The position numbers were made by a program, and so were the translations under genes. From positions 9,803,821 to 9,867,820 of the forward strand of contig NC_079312.1 of assembly GCF_029931775.1 (NCBI RefSeq): a stretch of DNA of 64,000 nucleotides. Reading direction: 5' to 3'. The stretch's first letter is position 1. Each line of letters opens with the position of its first letter. Positions 54,857 to 64,000 of the stretch are shown here, piece after piece. The notes under the pieces were generated by a model. The model was not told the origin of the DNA and did no database searches. It was given only the letters and a program-made list of their open reading frames with translations. Source of the DNA: Euleptes europaea (Eukaryota; Chordata; Lepidosauria; Squamata; Sphaerodactylidae).

Positions 54857-55629
54857 TCAATTTAAGAAGCTAATTTCAAAGGAAGCTAAACACTTGCACG
54901 CCTTCTCTCTGGTGTGGGTTCTCTCATGTTTCATGAGGTGTGACTTCTGAATGAAAGTCTTCTCACTGGTGGAGCATTTGTAGGGCTTCTCGCCCGTGTG
55001 GGTCCTTTGGTGGACAGTGAGGTTTGCATTCTGGCTGAAGCTCTTGCCGCAGGCAGAACACTTGTACGGTTTCTCCCGGGTGTGGATCCTCTCGTGGACA
55101 ATCAACTGGCAGGTGCTTCTGAAGTTCTTCCCGCAAATAGAGCACTTGAGCGGTTTCTCTCCCGTGTGGATCCTCTCGTGAAAAACCAGGTCTGACCTCT
55201 GCCGGAAGCACTTCCCACAATACGAGCACTGGTGGGGTTTCTTCTTCCTGCTGTGGATCTCTTGATGTCTCTTCAAGTGGTCTTTGCGACTCAGGTTCTT
55301 CCCACACTCGGTGCATTGGTACATCACCTCCTGAGCCTGGGCGATCTTGTGATTAACAAAATCAGATCCTGGCTTAAAACCCTCCTCAGGCACGCCAGGT
55401 GAATTTTGCTCAAGCGGCTGTTGAAGTTCATTGAAGGCCTTCTCATCTGAAGGGACCAAGCAGAGTTGGTTGCCTGGTTGCATCATTGTACCGTGTTCAT
55501 GCTCAGAAGCTTCCATGTGCATGAGGCTCTGGGAAAAATCCTCTCTATGTCTTTTTGGGAATGGTTCCATCCACACTGGGCTTTCCAATGGATGTTTTTG
55601 TGTTTCGCCCTCACTGACCTGTCTGTAAT
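54857..55629 (-). CDS. SCAN zinc-finger gene C, exon 3 (C2H2 fingers)
   Basis: Terminal exon, residues 284-540. Acceptor TTCCAGCAG before ATTACAGAC; it completes the split Asp codon, and the whole CDS closes in frame (729+121+773 bases). A linker of about 100 residues precedes five C2H2 units at about 387-409, 416-438, 444-466, 472-494 and 500-522. Fingers 1-4 keep C2H2; the fifth has CSTSEK, missing its second cysteine, and so is probably inactive. Linkers: TGEKP or TREKP. Expected nuclear DNA-binding regulator with unknown targets. The finger count differs from gene A, as is usual in this fast-changing family. No AATAAA was seen just after the stop. Confidence 0.85.
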
Positions 55630-55892
55630 CTGCTGGAATGAAGAAGACAACATTGGCCATGAATATATCTTTGAAAAAATCTGTGAAAACTCAGGGTAGC
55701 ATAGAACTCTCTCTCCTCCATTTTATCCTCACAACAACCCTGTGAGGGTATGCTGACAGTGAACGCCTTGACCAGCAGGATTATCCATAGGGTTGAGACC
55801 CACTGGGGGTGGGAAAACTCCCACCCCCGGTTCCCATTATCTACCAGTACTCATGTTGCCATGGGACAAAAAAGAATTACCCATTGGTGCAA

Positions 55893-56060
55893 CAGCATGA
55901 TATCACTTCCGGGGGAAACACCTAACACCACTTGGAATTACTGGAAACGTTATAGTTTTATCACAGAGTTTCTGGCAATTCCTAGAGACGTGAAATGTCA
56001 AATCCGATCCCCCCCCCCACCCTGGAAGTGGCATAACAACGGCATCATGTGGCAGCACCC
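55893..56060. mobile_element. Palindromic MITE, same family as 9618-9763
   Basis: 'gatatcacttccgggggaaa' left end and the central 'ggcaattcctagagac'; lies in intron 2 of gene C. Confidence 0.5.
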
Positions 56061-56154
56061 CCTAGAGTCCAGTTTGAATCTGTGGCCTGGCAACCCTAAT
56101 CATCCAGTGGGAGTCAAAGCAGAATATGGATTTGACAGTAAACCAGAAAAGGTT

Positions 56155-56232
56155 GAAAGCTCATACCCTGCCAGAAAATATTTTTGTTAGTCTTTAAGGT
56201 GCTACTGGACTCTTGCTCTTTTCTACTACGAC
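56155..56232 (+). repeat. PLE-tail repeat
   Basis: Plus copy: 'gaaagctcataccctgccag' then 'tttaaggtgctactggactc'. The 5' hammerhead-like half is missing. Confidence 0.7.
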
Positions 56233-56431
56233 AGAAAAGGTTGAGGAACAGATAGAGTCTATTTCAGAAACCAAAGCCATCCAAACAAAACAATTGTTCT
56301 TTAATAGAGACACAGGATATTATAAGAAAGTATTCACATTAAAATTAATAGAAAACCAAATGTGTTTTGACTGAACAGTCTTCCTAACACACTATTTCTT
56401 CACATTTTTGGGAGGATATCCATGTTGCTGC

Positions 56432-56640
56432 CCTGACCTGGATGGCCCAGGCTAGCCTCGTCAGAACTCAGAAGCTAAGCAGGGTCAGCCCTGGTTAGTA
56501 TTTGGATGGGAGACCACCAAGGAAGTCCAGGGTTGCTGTGCAGAGGGAGGCACTGGCAAACCACCTCTGTTAGTCTCTTGCCATGAAAACCCCCAAAAGG
56601 GGTCGCCATAAGTCGGCTGCGACTTGACGGCACTTTACAC
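56432..56640 (+). repeat. 5S rRNA-derived SINE
   Basis: Plus copy: 'cagaagctaagcagggtcag', 'ctggttagtatttggatggg', ends with a CA microsatellite tail. Confidence 0.78.
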
Positions 56641-56691
56641 ACACACACACACATCCATGTTGCTCTGCATTAGAACAGCTAGATTGGAGAC

Positions 56692-57030
56692 CAGTAGCTT
56701 CTTAGGGCATGGTTACATTGTGGAACTCCCTGCCCCAGGACGTGGTGATGGCTGCCACCTCGGAAGGCTTTAAGAGGAGAGTGGACATGTTCATGGAGGA
56801 GAGGGCTATCCATGGCTACTAGTCAAAATGAATACTAGTCATGATGCATACCTATTCTCTCCAGTATCAGAGGAGAATGCCTATTGTATTGGGTGCTGTG
56901 GAACAGAGGCAGGATGCTGCTGCGTTCGTCTTGCTTGTGGGCTTCCTAGAGGCACCTGGTTGGCCACTGCATGAACAGACTGCTGGACTTGATGGGCCTT
57001 GGTCTGATCCAGCATGGCTTTTGTTATGTT
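56692..57030 (+). mobile_element. CR1-like LINE 3' end, second subfamily
   Basis: 'ggaactccctgccccaggac' region through 'tgatgggccttggtctgatc' and the end 'ggcttttgttatgttatt'. Minus copies: 60803-61320, 61530-61865 with 62055-62240, and a fragment at 19067-19166. Confidence 0.7.
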
Positions 57031-57292
57031 ATTATAGAGACTACAAGATTTTGTGGGTACAAGGATACATCAGAGATACTAAAAAAACAACGTCCTGTAA
57101 TAATAATGAAAAAGTTTGAAATAATGCGAGAATTACCAAACTGTGACACAGAGACACAAACTGAGCACGTGCAGTTGGAAAAATGGTGCCGATAGACTTG
57201 CTCAAAAATGCAATATCTTCAAGGCACAAATAAAGCAAAGCACAATGAAACTAGGTATGCCTGCATAACCTTTCGAGAGTCAAAGCTTCCTT

Positions 57293-57600
57293 AGAATCAT
57301 AGAATCGTAGAGTTGGAAGGGACCACCAGGGTCATCTAGTCCAACCCCCTGCACAATGCAGGAAATTCACAACTACCTCCCCCCTACACCCCCAGTGAGC
57401 CCTACTCCATGCCCAGAAGATGCCCAAGATGCCCTCCCTCTCATCATTTGCTTAATGTCACAGAATCAGCATTGCTGATAGATGGCCATCTAACCGCTTC
57501 TTAAAAACCTTGAGGGAAGGAGAGCTTACCACTTCCTGAGGAAGCCTGTTCCACTGAGGAGCCACTCAAATACCGTAACTGACAAATGGGAGCCTTGACC
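57293..57600 (-). mobile_element. CR1 LINE 3' end
   Basis: Starts 'gaatcatagaatcgtagagt', the reversed CR1 3' end; body to about 57570. Confidence 0.75.
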
Positions 57601-57660
57601 CTCAAAAGCTTATAACCCCAAAATCTTGTTGGTCTCTAAGGTGCTACTGGATTCAAATCT
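57575..57660 (+). repeat. PLE-tail repeat
   Basis: CTGACAAA, 'gggagccttgaccctcaaaa' hammerhead-like half, and 'ttggtctctaaggtgctact'. The core is decayed. Confidence 0.55.
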
Positions 57661-57773
57661 TATGTATGCAGAATGAATACAAAGGGAAATATCACAAATG
57701 TAAGCACAATATCAATATCCCTTTGAACTACTGAACAAAAGATTGATTTTCAAACATTTTGTATTCATTTATA

Positions 57774-57886
57774 TATATGTGTGTGTGTGTGTATATATAG
57801 ATATAGATATAGAGATATAGATATAGATAGATATAGATAGATATAGATATAGATATAGATATAGATATAGATATAGATAGATATAG

Positions 57887-57929
<43 letters not shown>

Positions 57930-57930
57930 C
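57774..57930. repeat. GT / GATATA microsatellite
   Basis: About 57778-57794 GT, 57795-57888 (GATATA/GATAGATATA)n, 57889-57927 GT. In intron 2... just before the linker exon of gene C. Confidence 0.9.
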
Positions 57931-57938
57931 CCCTTGAC

Positions 57939-58273
57939 CCGGGGTCCCCAACCTTCTTGAGCCCGCAGGCACATTTGGACAGTGTATACAGCAACATAAT
58001 GGCTGCCCTAGGAAGTGGAGCCAGCCACAAAATGATTGTCGTAGCTTAACTTCGGTAACACAGTGCTGATCCTTGTGCTGTGGTGGCAGCTGCTGCCAAA
58101 GCGACATTTTAAAAAAATTTGCACAGACAATCAAACCTCCAATAGCCAATCAGAAGCCTTACTGGGAAACAAACCTACCTGCCTCCCCCCATTCCCTAAA
58201 AACACTTGGTGGATGCCAGAAAAGGTGTCAGTGAGTGCCATGGCGCCCATGGGCACCATGTTGGGGACCTCTG
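57939..58273. mobile_element. hAT MITE with 8-base TSD
   Basis: TIRs ggggtccccaacc / gttggggacc; flanks cccttgac (57931-57938) and cccttcac (58274-58281), seven of eight equal. It ends about 77 bases from the linker exon of gene C. Confidence 0.8.
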
Positions 58274-58350
58274 CCCTTCACGGAGAGAATGGATAACATT
58301 GCAGGCATTTCAAAGCATCCAGTGACGGAGGCGCAGGGAATGGGACTTAC

Positions 58351-58471
58351 CCCGCAATTCAGCATCACCTCCCCGTTTGACCTCTCTGCACGGCCGTCTC
58401 ACCTTGAGTTCGGACAGCGTCTGTCCTGCTTCAGAGAAACTCACTGCTGCCTCCAAATAGGGCGTTGGCAC
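58351..58471 (-). CDS. SCAN zinc-finger gene C, exon 2 (linker)
   Basis: 121 bases; acceptor GCCATTTCAG before GTGCCAACG, donor GCGGG before GTAAGTCC. Codes for 40 residues (VPTPYLEAAVSFSEAGQTL ... GGDAELRG-type end) plus one base, phase 1, matching exon 2 of gene A (VMTPRKQAALSVPEAVQAL). An alternative in-exon donor, AAGGTGAGAC, lies at about 58398 and would shorten the exon and shift the frame. Confidence 0.78.
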
Positions 58472-59036
58472 CTGAAATGGCAGGAGGTTCCCTTTCTGAG
58501 AACAGGGGCACACAGCCTGGTGGGTAACGTGGCTTAGCCTTCACCTGAGCTGGTGCAACAACATCCCGCCTCCCATTTGACATCACTTTCCTCCCTCCCT
58601 GCCTTCAGCTGCCTCCCCAAACTGGCAAAATTAAAATTCTTCCCCAGGGCAGAGACCCCTAAAAGACAGTGTTGACAGAGGGCATTTTCCCTCCTCCCCA
58701 TCCTTATTATTTATTTGCTTCATTAATACTCCACCTTTCTTCCCAATGGGAACCCAAAGCAGCTTACACCAATTGTAATCCCAAAAGATCCAAAGCAGCT
58801 TACACCAATTGTAATCCCAAAAGATCTCCAGCTACTACCTAGCCACCCCACCGAGGAGTCATAGTTAAAAACCCATTCACCAGAGCTAAACTTTTAGAAA
58901 CCATAAGGAACATCCCTTTTTAAAACTTTCTGGGGCAAAAAAAAGGTAGTTATCTGCAGCCTTAGTTTACTGCAGCAGGCGTTCACTCCACACCCATCAT
59001 GGGTCACTTGCAAACATCGTGATGAAACCGCCTCAC

Positions 59037-59765
59037 CTGTTTCTCCTCGCTTTCCTGTTCTTGCTGCTTCAGCAGAAAGTCCTCTGCCAGGGCCACTGCC
59101 TGAGCACAGGTCTCCGGCCCTCGGTCCCTCACCCAGACCTGCATTTCCTGGGGCAGGATGGTGAGAAGCTGTTCCAGGACCAGCAGCTCTAGGATCTGCT
59201 CCTTGGTGTGTATCTCTACCCTCAGCCAACTGTGGCAAAGTTCCCAGAGGCGGCTGTAAGCCCCTCTCGGCCCCTCGGCCTCCTGGTAGCGGAAACACCT
59301 GAAATACTGGCGCATCTTTTCTCTCCTCGTGGCGTCCCCTCGTAAAAGGGCTGCCTTCACTTTCTCATAATCCTCTCTATCTCTGGGATCTAGCCTGCTA
59401 AAGGTCTGCTCAGCTTCTTCACTGAGGGCGGGCAGTAGTTGGGTCGCCCACTCTTCTCTGGGCCAGCGACAGGCTTCGGCCACTTGCTCGAAGGAAGCGA
59501 GGAAGGCCTTGGTGTCGTCCCAGGGTGAGGTCTCCTTTGGTGCTGGCGGGGCAGATTGAGGGGACTCCATGGTCTTCAGAAACTCCTGCCACTGGTCTTC
59601 CCACTGCTGAAACTGCCTCTCATCCTGTTCACATTTAATTTGTTCCTCTGGTCTCCTTTGCAGGAATTCCTGGATATCCCCAGCCTGGAGGATGCGAGAA
59701 GATTTCCCCAATCCTTCGAATTTCTCCTTCATGGAGCTCATCAACTCTTGCTCTTCCATTTTCAT
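59037..59765 (-). CDS. SCAN zinc-finger gene C, exon 1 (SCAN domain)
   Basis: First coding exon, 243 residues from the ATG at 59765 (MKMEEQ); the ATG at 59759 (MEEQ) matches gene A more closely and is equally possible. From PWDD (residue 81) to the end it aligns without gaps to gene A. SCAN core at about 150-235 ([38 protein letters not shown]). Upstream capsid-like extension at 81-148. An acceptor (CATTGCAG) lies at 59821, so the exon starts at 59820 and is preceded by a 5' non-coding exon, perhaps at 62.5 kb. Donor ACAG before GTGAGG. Role: dimerising transcription factor half. Confidence 0.87.
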
Positions 59766-59944
59766 CCTGGCTACCTTGTGGTCAATCCTGTAGCAATAAC
59801 CTCTCATCATATCATAGGATCTGCAATGAAAAGAGGAACAACATAAGGGGTCATGAGAGGTAGCATGAAGTAGAGGCTCAGAGACTGGCTTGCGAGCCAG
59901 AAATCCCTGGTTCAAATCCTGTCTCTGCCACAAAGTCTTTAGAG

Positions 59945-60196
59945 CATGGGTTCTCAACGAGGGGGGAATTCCCCCCCAGGGGGCATTTTAGGGTTCGGGG
60001 GGGGGGATTGGGACCACTATTCAGCAAAGTGTGATGTCCTGTAGATTATGTACAATCTGTACATAACCTACCTACAAACTACATAAATTTTAGTTTTTTG
60101 TTTTTTTTTTGAATTTGACTATCTTGGGAGGGGGGAAATTATATTCTGAACAATGGTGAAAGGGGGGAATGGAGCAAAAAAAGTTGAGAACCACTG
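59945..60196. mobile_element. hAT MITE, G-rich variant, 8-base TSD
   Basis: Ends gggttctcaac / gttgagaacc; flanks ctttagag (59937-59944) and ttttagag (60197-60204). Lies just upstream of the SCAN exon of gene C. Confidence 0.8.
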
Positions 60197-60301
60197 TTTT
60201 AGAGGGACGGATTTTCCTCTCTCTTCTTCCAAAAGCCAAAGGCTACTGAAAACTGGTTAAAACCATCTGGAAAAGCCAAGAACTTAATATAAATACATGC
60301 T

Positions 60302-60322
60302 AATAATAATAATAATAATATA
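60302..60322. repeat. AAT microsatellite
   Basis: About six aat units. Confidence 0.85.
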
Positions 60323-60487
60323 CAAATATACATCACATACAAATCTTGCTCTTCTATGGAAGGCCAGCAGGACTAGCTGCATGAAATTAAAGTCAACAAA
60401 CACTGTTCTTTTCCTCTCCCTCTCTGTCAAACGTACATCATTAACCAAAGTGTTCATATTAACACAGCTATATATAACAGCATACTG

Positions 60488-60690
60488 ACCTGTATAGCCC
60501 CAGGCTAGCTTGATCTCTTGGAAGCTAAGCAGGGTCAGCCCTGGTTAGTATTTGGATGGGAGACCACCAAGGAAGTCCAGGGTGGCTATGCAGAGGCAGG
60601 CAATGGCAAACCACCTCTGAACGTCTTTTGCCTTGAAAACCCTGCTTGGTTGCCATAAGCCAGCTGTGACTTGATGGCACTTTGCAAACA
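60488..60690 (+). repeat. 5S rRNA-derived SINE
   Basis: Plus copy with 'gaagctaagcagggtcagcc' and 'tgatggcactttgcaaacac' end. Confidence 0.75.
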
Positions 60691-60802
60691 CACACGTATA
60701 ACAGCATGGGGGATCCAGTCCTGGAGGATTTCTTTTTATCTTTATGAAAACAGACAAAAAAGTCCAGTAAAAGTGACAAACATCCCTTTGACGTGGGAGG
60801 AA

Positions 60803-61320
60803 GAACATAAGAAAAGCCGTGCTGGATCAGAACAAGGCCCATCAAGTCCAGCAGTCTGTTCACACAGTGGCCAACCAGGTGCCTCTAGGAAGCCCCCAAA
60901 CAAGATGACTACAGAGGAATTATCCTGCCAGCGTTCCTCAGCACCTAAGATAACAGGCATGCTCCTCTGATCATGGAGCGAATAGGTATGCATCATGACT
61001 AGTATCCATTTTTACTAGTAGCCATGAATACCCCTCTCCTCCATGAACATGTCCACTCCCCTCTTAAAGCCTTCCAAGTTGGCAGCCATCACCGCATCCT
61101 GGGGCAGGGAGTTCCACAATTTAACTACGCGTTGTGTGAAGAAATACTTCTTTTAATCAGTTTTGAATCTCTCACCCTCCAGCTTCAGCAGATGACCCCT
61201 CGTTCTAGTATTATGAGAGAGGGAGAACAGCTGTCCAAACCATGCATCATTTTATAGACCTCAGTCATGTCTCCCTTTAACCACCTTCTTTCCAAGCTAA
61301 ACAGCCCTAAGGATATACTG
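60803..61320 (-). mobile_element. CR1-like LINE 3' part
   Basis: Minus copy from 'agaacataagaaaagccgtg' to 'ttccaagctaaacagcccta', holding the last ORF2 codons and 3' UTR. Confidence 0.7.
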
Positions 61321-61529
61321 CAAATGATACCTCTCCTTCCCATCCACCCCTAACCCTACACCAATAAGCCCTTTACTGCACAATATATGTGGGGGTTGGG
61401 ACCACCCAAATACACCCTCCCTCCCTCCGCTCACACTTGCAAATAGCTAACCCTAGGTCTACTTTCTCCAGAGCACTGTTTTAGGAGACGGCACAAAGGG
61501 ACCCAGCCAGTGGAGAAAACACCCCCCAC

Positions 61530-62240
61530 GCATAAGAAAGACCCTGCTGGATCAGACCAAAGCCCATCAAGTCCAACAGTCTGTTCACACAGTGGCCAAC
61601 CAGGTGGTGCCTTTAGGAAGCCACAAACAAGACGAGTGCAGCAGCACCACCCTGCCTGTGCTCCACCGCACCCAAACTAATAGGCATGCTCCTCTGATAC
61701 TAGAGAGAATAGGTATGCAGCATGACTAGTATCCATTCTAACTAATAGCCATGAATACCCCTTTCCTCCATGAATATGCCCACTCCCCTCTTAAAGCCCT
61801 CCAAGCTGGCCGCCATCACCACATCCTGGGGCAGGGAGTGCCACAATTTAACTATGCGTTGTCTGAAAAAATACTCCGAATCGTAGAGTTGGAAGGGACC
61901 CCCAGGGTCATCTAGTCCAACCCCCGGCACAATGCAGGAAATTTACAACTACCCGCCCCCCCCACACCTCCAGTGACCCCAACTCCATGCCCAGAACATG
62001 ACCAAGATGTGTCCCCTCGCCTCATCTGCATAAGCACTGCTGACAGATGGCCATCTATCTGTTTTGAATCTCTCGCCCTCCAGCTTCAGCAGGTGACCCC
62101 CGCGTTCTAGTATGATGGGAGAGGGAGGAAAACATCTCCCTGTCCACTCTCTCCAAACCATGCATAATTTTATAGGCCTCTATCATGTCTCCCCCTTAAC
62201 CGCCTTCTTTCCAAGCTCAACAGCCCCCTAAGCGTCTTAA
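61530..62240 (-). mobile_element. CR1-like LINE 3' part with a second CR1 nested
   Basis: The minus copy of the 56692-57030 family (61530-61870) is interrupted by a CR1 3' end (61873-62055, 'gaatcgtagagttggaaggg') and resumes at about 62056 to 62240. Confidence 0.65.
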
Positions 62241-62439
62241 CCGCTCCCCATAGGACGCAGACCCAGACGCACACTCCCTTTCTTGTTTGCAAACAATGAA
62301 TCTCTCCTTTTGTTTGCAAACAATGAATCCTTTTCATGCATTTCTCCTTTCTGAGGATGCAAAGATCTCCCGGCTTGGAAGCGTCCCTCCCTCCCTCCCT
62401 TGGATGTGCAAAATTTTCCGCTCACCCCAAGCCACACTC

Positions 62440-62680
62440 TCTAGCCTCTCCCCCTCCCAACAAACAATAGTCTTACCCAAAAACACTGCTTGAGAAAGAA
62501 GGGGGAGGAGCCCGTTTCCAGGGGCGGGACCCGAGCAGGGAGGGACCTGCAGAATGGACGTGAGGTCCTCACACGCGTGGCAGCTCCCCTGAGCAGTTTC
62601 AGTCTTTGCAACAGTTGCCTAACAGTGCAACGCTGCAGAGCCTGTTTCCCTTCCCGCCCCGCTCTCATATGTCTTGCTGT
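62440..62680 (-). promoter_or_regulatory. GC-rich candidate promoter and first exon of gene C
   Basis: GC-rich, CpG-bearing stretch with a GC box (ggggcgggac, about 62521-62530). On the minus strand a donor TTTTTGG before GTAAGA at 62477 could end a non-coding first exon that joins the acceptor at 59821. Position and strand fit gene C; not proven. Confidence 0.4.
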
Positions 62681-62730
62681 GGTTTTATATTGCTTTTTAA
62701 TATTTGTTAAGCTTGCCAGCCTCCAGGTCG

Positions 62731-63281
62731 TTTAGACGGTCTCAATGAACAACAGACCTATGCTGAAATAATGGGATTGTCTACAAACAGCAGCACGTGG
62801 CTCAAAATATTGCAACTGTATAATTTCCTGGAAGGTCTTTCGAAATGGAACCTCAGAACAACAATGGTCACTCGAATATGTACAACAGAAAACCTATAGG
62901 GCGAAAACGCACGGTCGCTTTAGTCTCCTTTGTTCCCTGTTTCAGCCAGGATTCAGCCAGGATCGAACGCACATTCGGTGAAACGCATGCGTTCGATCCT
63001 GGCTGAATCCTGGCTGAAACAGGGAATAAAGGAGGCTAAAGTGACCATGCGTTTTCGCCCATAGTCCCAGTGGGAATGTTCACTGAATGTTCCTATGTTC
63101 ATAGGAATGAACTATATTGAATTATACTGAAGAGGAATGCATTATAATTCCCACGGGGACTATGTGTTTTCTGTTGTACATATTTGAGTTATCATTGTCG
63201 TTTTGAGGTTCTGCTTCGAAAGACCTTCCATAAAATTATACAATTGCAATATTTTGAGCCATGTGCTGTTGTTTGTAGATC
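62731..63281. mobile_element. Foldback insertion with 12-base TSD
   Basis: It splits a 'gccaacctccag'-family copy; gcctccaggtcg (62719-62730) and gcctccaggtag (63282-63293) flank it, 11 of 12 equal. Inverted arms of about 115-130 bases: 62780-62898 plus 63061-63077 against 63149-63279, sharing 'gtgctgttgtttgtaga'-type ends. The centre (63078-63148) is unique. A palindromic MITE is inserted in the left arm. Second foldback of this design in the window, but with no sequence in common with the one at 12.1 kb. Confidence 0.65.
62899..63060. mobile_element. Near-perfect palindromic MITE
   Basis: 162 bases, ends gggcgaaaacgcac / gcgttttcgccc, arms of about 75 bases nearly identical ('gtttcagccaggattcagcc' in both), flanked by ata on both sides. 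No coding capacity. PIF/Harbinger-like by the 3-base flank, but the family is not recognised. Confidence 0.75.
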
Positions 63282-63415
63282 GCCTCCAGGTAGAAGGTGG
63301 CGATCTCCCGCTATGGCAACTGATCTCCAGCCGACAGAGATCAGTTCCCCGGGAGAAAACGGCAATTGAACTCGGTGGCACTGAAGTCCCTCCCTCCCCA
63401 AACCTCGCCCTTTAA
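63282..63415 (+). repeat. 'gccaacctccag'-family copy, right part
   Basis: Continues the copy whose start is at about 62711-62730. Confidence 0.65.
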
Positions 63416-63914
63416 ATTTAAAATATTGATATGCCTGCCTCCTTTCCTGAGCATTTCCGAAGCTCCTAAGTAATATTAGTGCAAGAACAAAACGAAGCCA
63501 ATGAGGTGCACTAACCCAGAAATTTGAGAGCAATGTTTGAGAAATTAAACATTTCCAGGAATTTCCCAGCCTGGAGTTGGGAAATGCAATCCCTTCTCCT
63601 TACTTATTCCTGTTTCCTCTCTTCAAATTTTCATCTTGCTTCTACCCCCTCTGCCTCCTGCTTACCTCCCCAGATCCTGTTCTCACTTCTCCTCCCCACT
63701 AGTTTCTTCCCCTCCCACTAGGGCCTACTTCTGCATTCCCCCCCCCTCCAGTTCCTACTCCTACTTTGTAATTTACCTCTGGCTTCTGCCCCCACCCCTC
63801 ACTATCAGGGTTGGACGGAGAGGGCAGCATTAAGTGGTTTTGGCCAATTGTGCACTTAATAGGGTTCTCCAAAGCCAAGGGCAAGGCAGAGGCATCTCGA
63901 GGGACTTCCTTGTG

Positions 63915-64000
63915 CCTTAAGTGCCGTCAAATCACTTCCCACTCATGGTGACCCTATGAATCAACGTCCTCCAAAACCCTCTTATTGTTTTCAGCCTTGC
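63915..64000 (-). repeat. 5S rRNA-derived SINE 3' body, cut by window edge
   Basis: 'taagtgccgtcaaatcactt' and 'tggtgaccctatgaatcaac' are the 3' body of the family; the 5S part would lie outside. Confidence 0.5.

Noticed and set aside
57538-57560. Hammerhead-like 'cctgaggaagcctg' near 57.54 kb
   Set aside because: Part of a CR1 3' end; no GAAA box follows at the right distance.
57728-58149. Minus-strand frames of 69-126 codons
   Set aside because: Code for His-Thr and Tyr-Ile-Ser repeats from the GT/GATATA microsatellite and the hAT MITE.
63078-63165. Hammerhead core in the centre of the second foldback (CTGAAGA and a GGAAT/ATTCC stem)
   Set aside because: The stem is followed by CACG in place of GAAA, so the core is not there.

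Overview
The window looks like repeat-rich vertebrate DNA from a squamate reptile (lizard lineage; species not determinable). The signs are a Sauria-type tRNA SINE, 5S-rRNA-derived SINEs, CR1 3' ends, an L1, a Penelope-like element (PLE), Tc1 and hAT elements, and multi-exon SCAN zinc-finger genes. Nothing prokaryotic is present.

Host genes: two apparently intact SCAN-C2H2 zinc-finger genes lie on the minus strand, gene A (exons 10749-10021, 9228-9102, 7753-7113; 498 aa) and gene C (exons 59765-59037, 58471-58351, 55629-54857; 540 aa). They share one architecture: a 729-base SCAN exon, a short linker exon ending in phase 1, and one zinc-finger exon. Between them is a broken third copy, B (43935-42400). 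All three point the same way, so this is a local tandem family. A decayed TRIM-like retrocopy lies at 38.5-39.4 kb. GC-rich candidate promoters or first exons are at 1.75-2.13 kb and 62.4-62.7 kb.

Layout: 0-7 kb, SINEs, microsatellites, a PLE-tail insertion and a tandemly amplified MITE. 7.1-10.75 kb, gene A. 11-14.8 kb, SINEs, a foldback insertion and a hAT MITE. 14.8-17.7 kb, AT-rich and unassigned. 17.7-24.5 kb, hAT remnants, a Ty3-like gag fossil and an L1. 24.7-30.5 kb, a PLE with LTR-like direct repeats, itself hit by an LTR and a Tc1 deletion derivative. 30.5-33.8 kb, a decayed non-LTR element carrying another LTR. 34-42 kb, LTR, PLE, TRIM and L1 remnants. 42.4-43.9 kb, pseudogene B. 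44-54.8 kb, SINEs, a PLE 3' fragment with target-site duplication, and LTR-like pieces. 54.8-62.7 kb, gene C with intronic repeats. 62.7-63.3 kb, a second foldback with a nested palindromic MITE.

The most unusual theme is PLE-related: short PLE-tail repeats with a hammerhead-like core (CTGAAGA, stem, GAAA), found head-to-tail with a 199-base period and as inverted dimers. Three such or similar short structures (2246-2543, 12114-12738, 62731-63281) are bounded by 12-14 base direct repeats, as expected of retrotransposed units. All identifications rest on reading the sequence; no database search was run.
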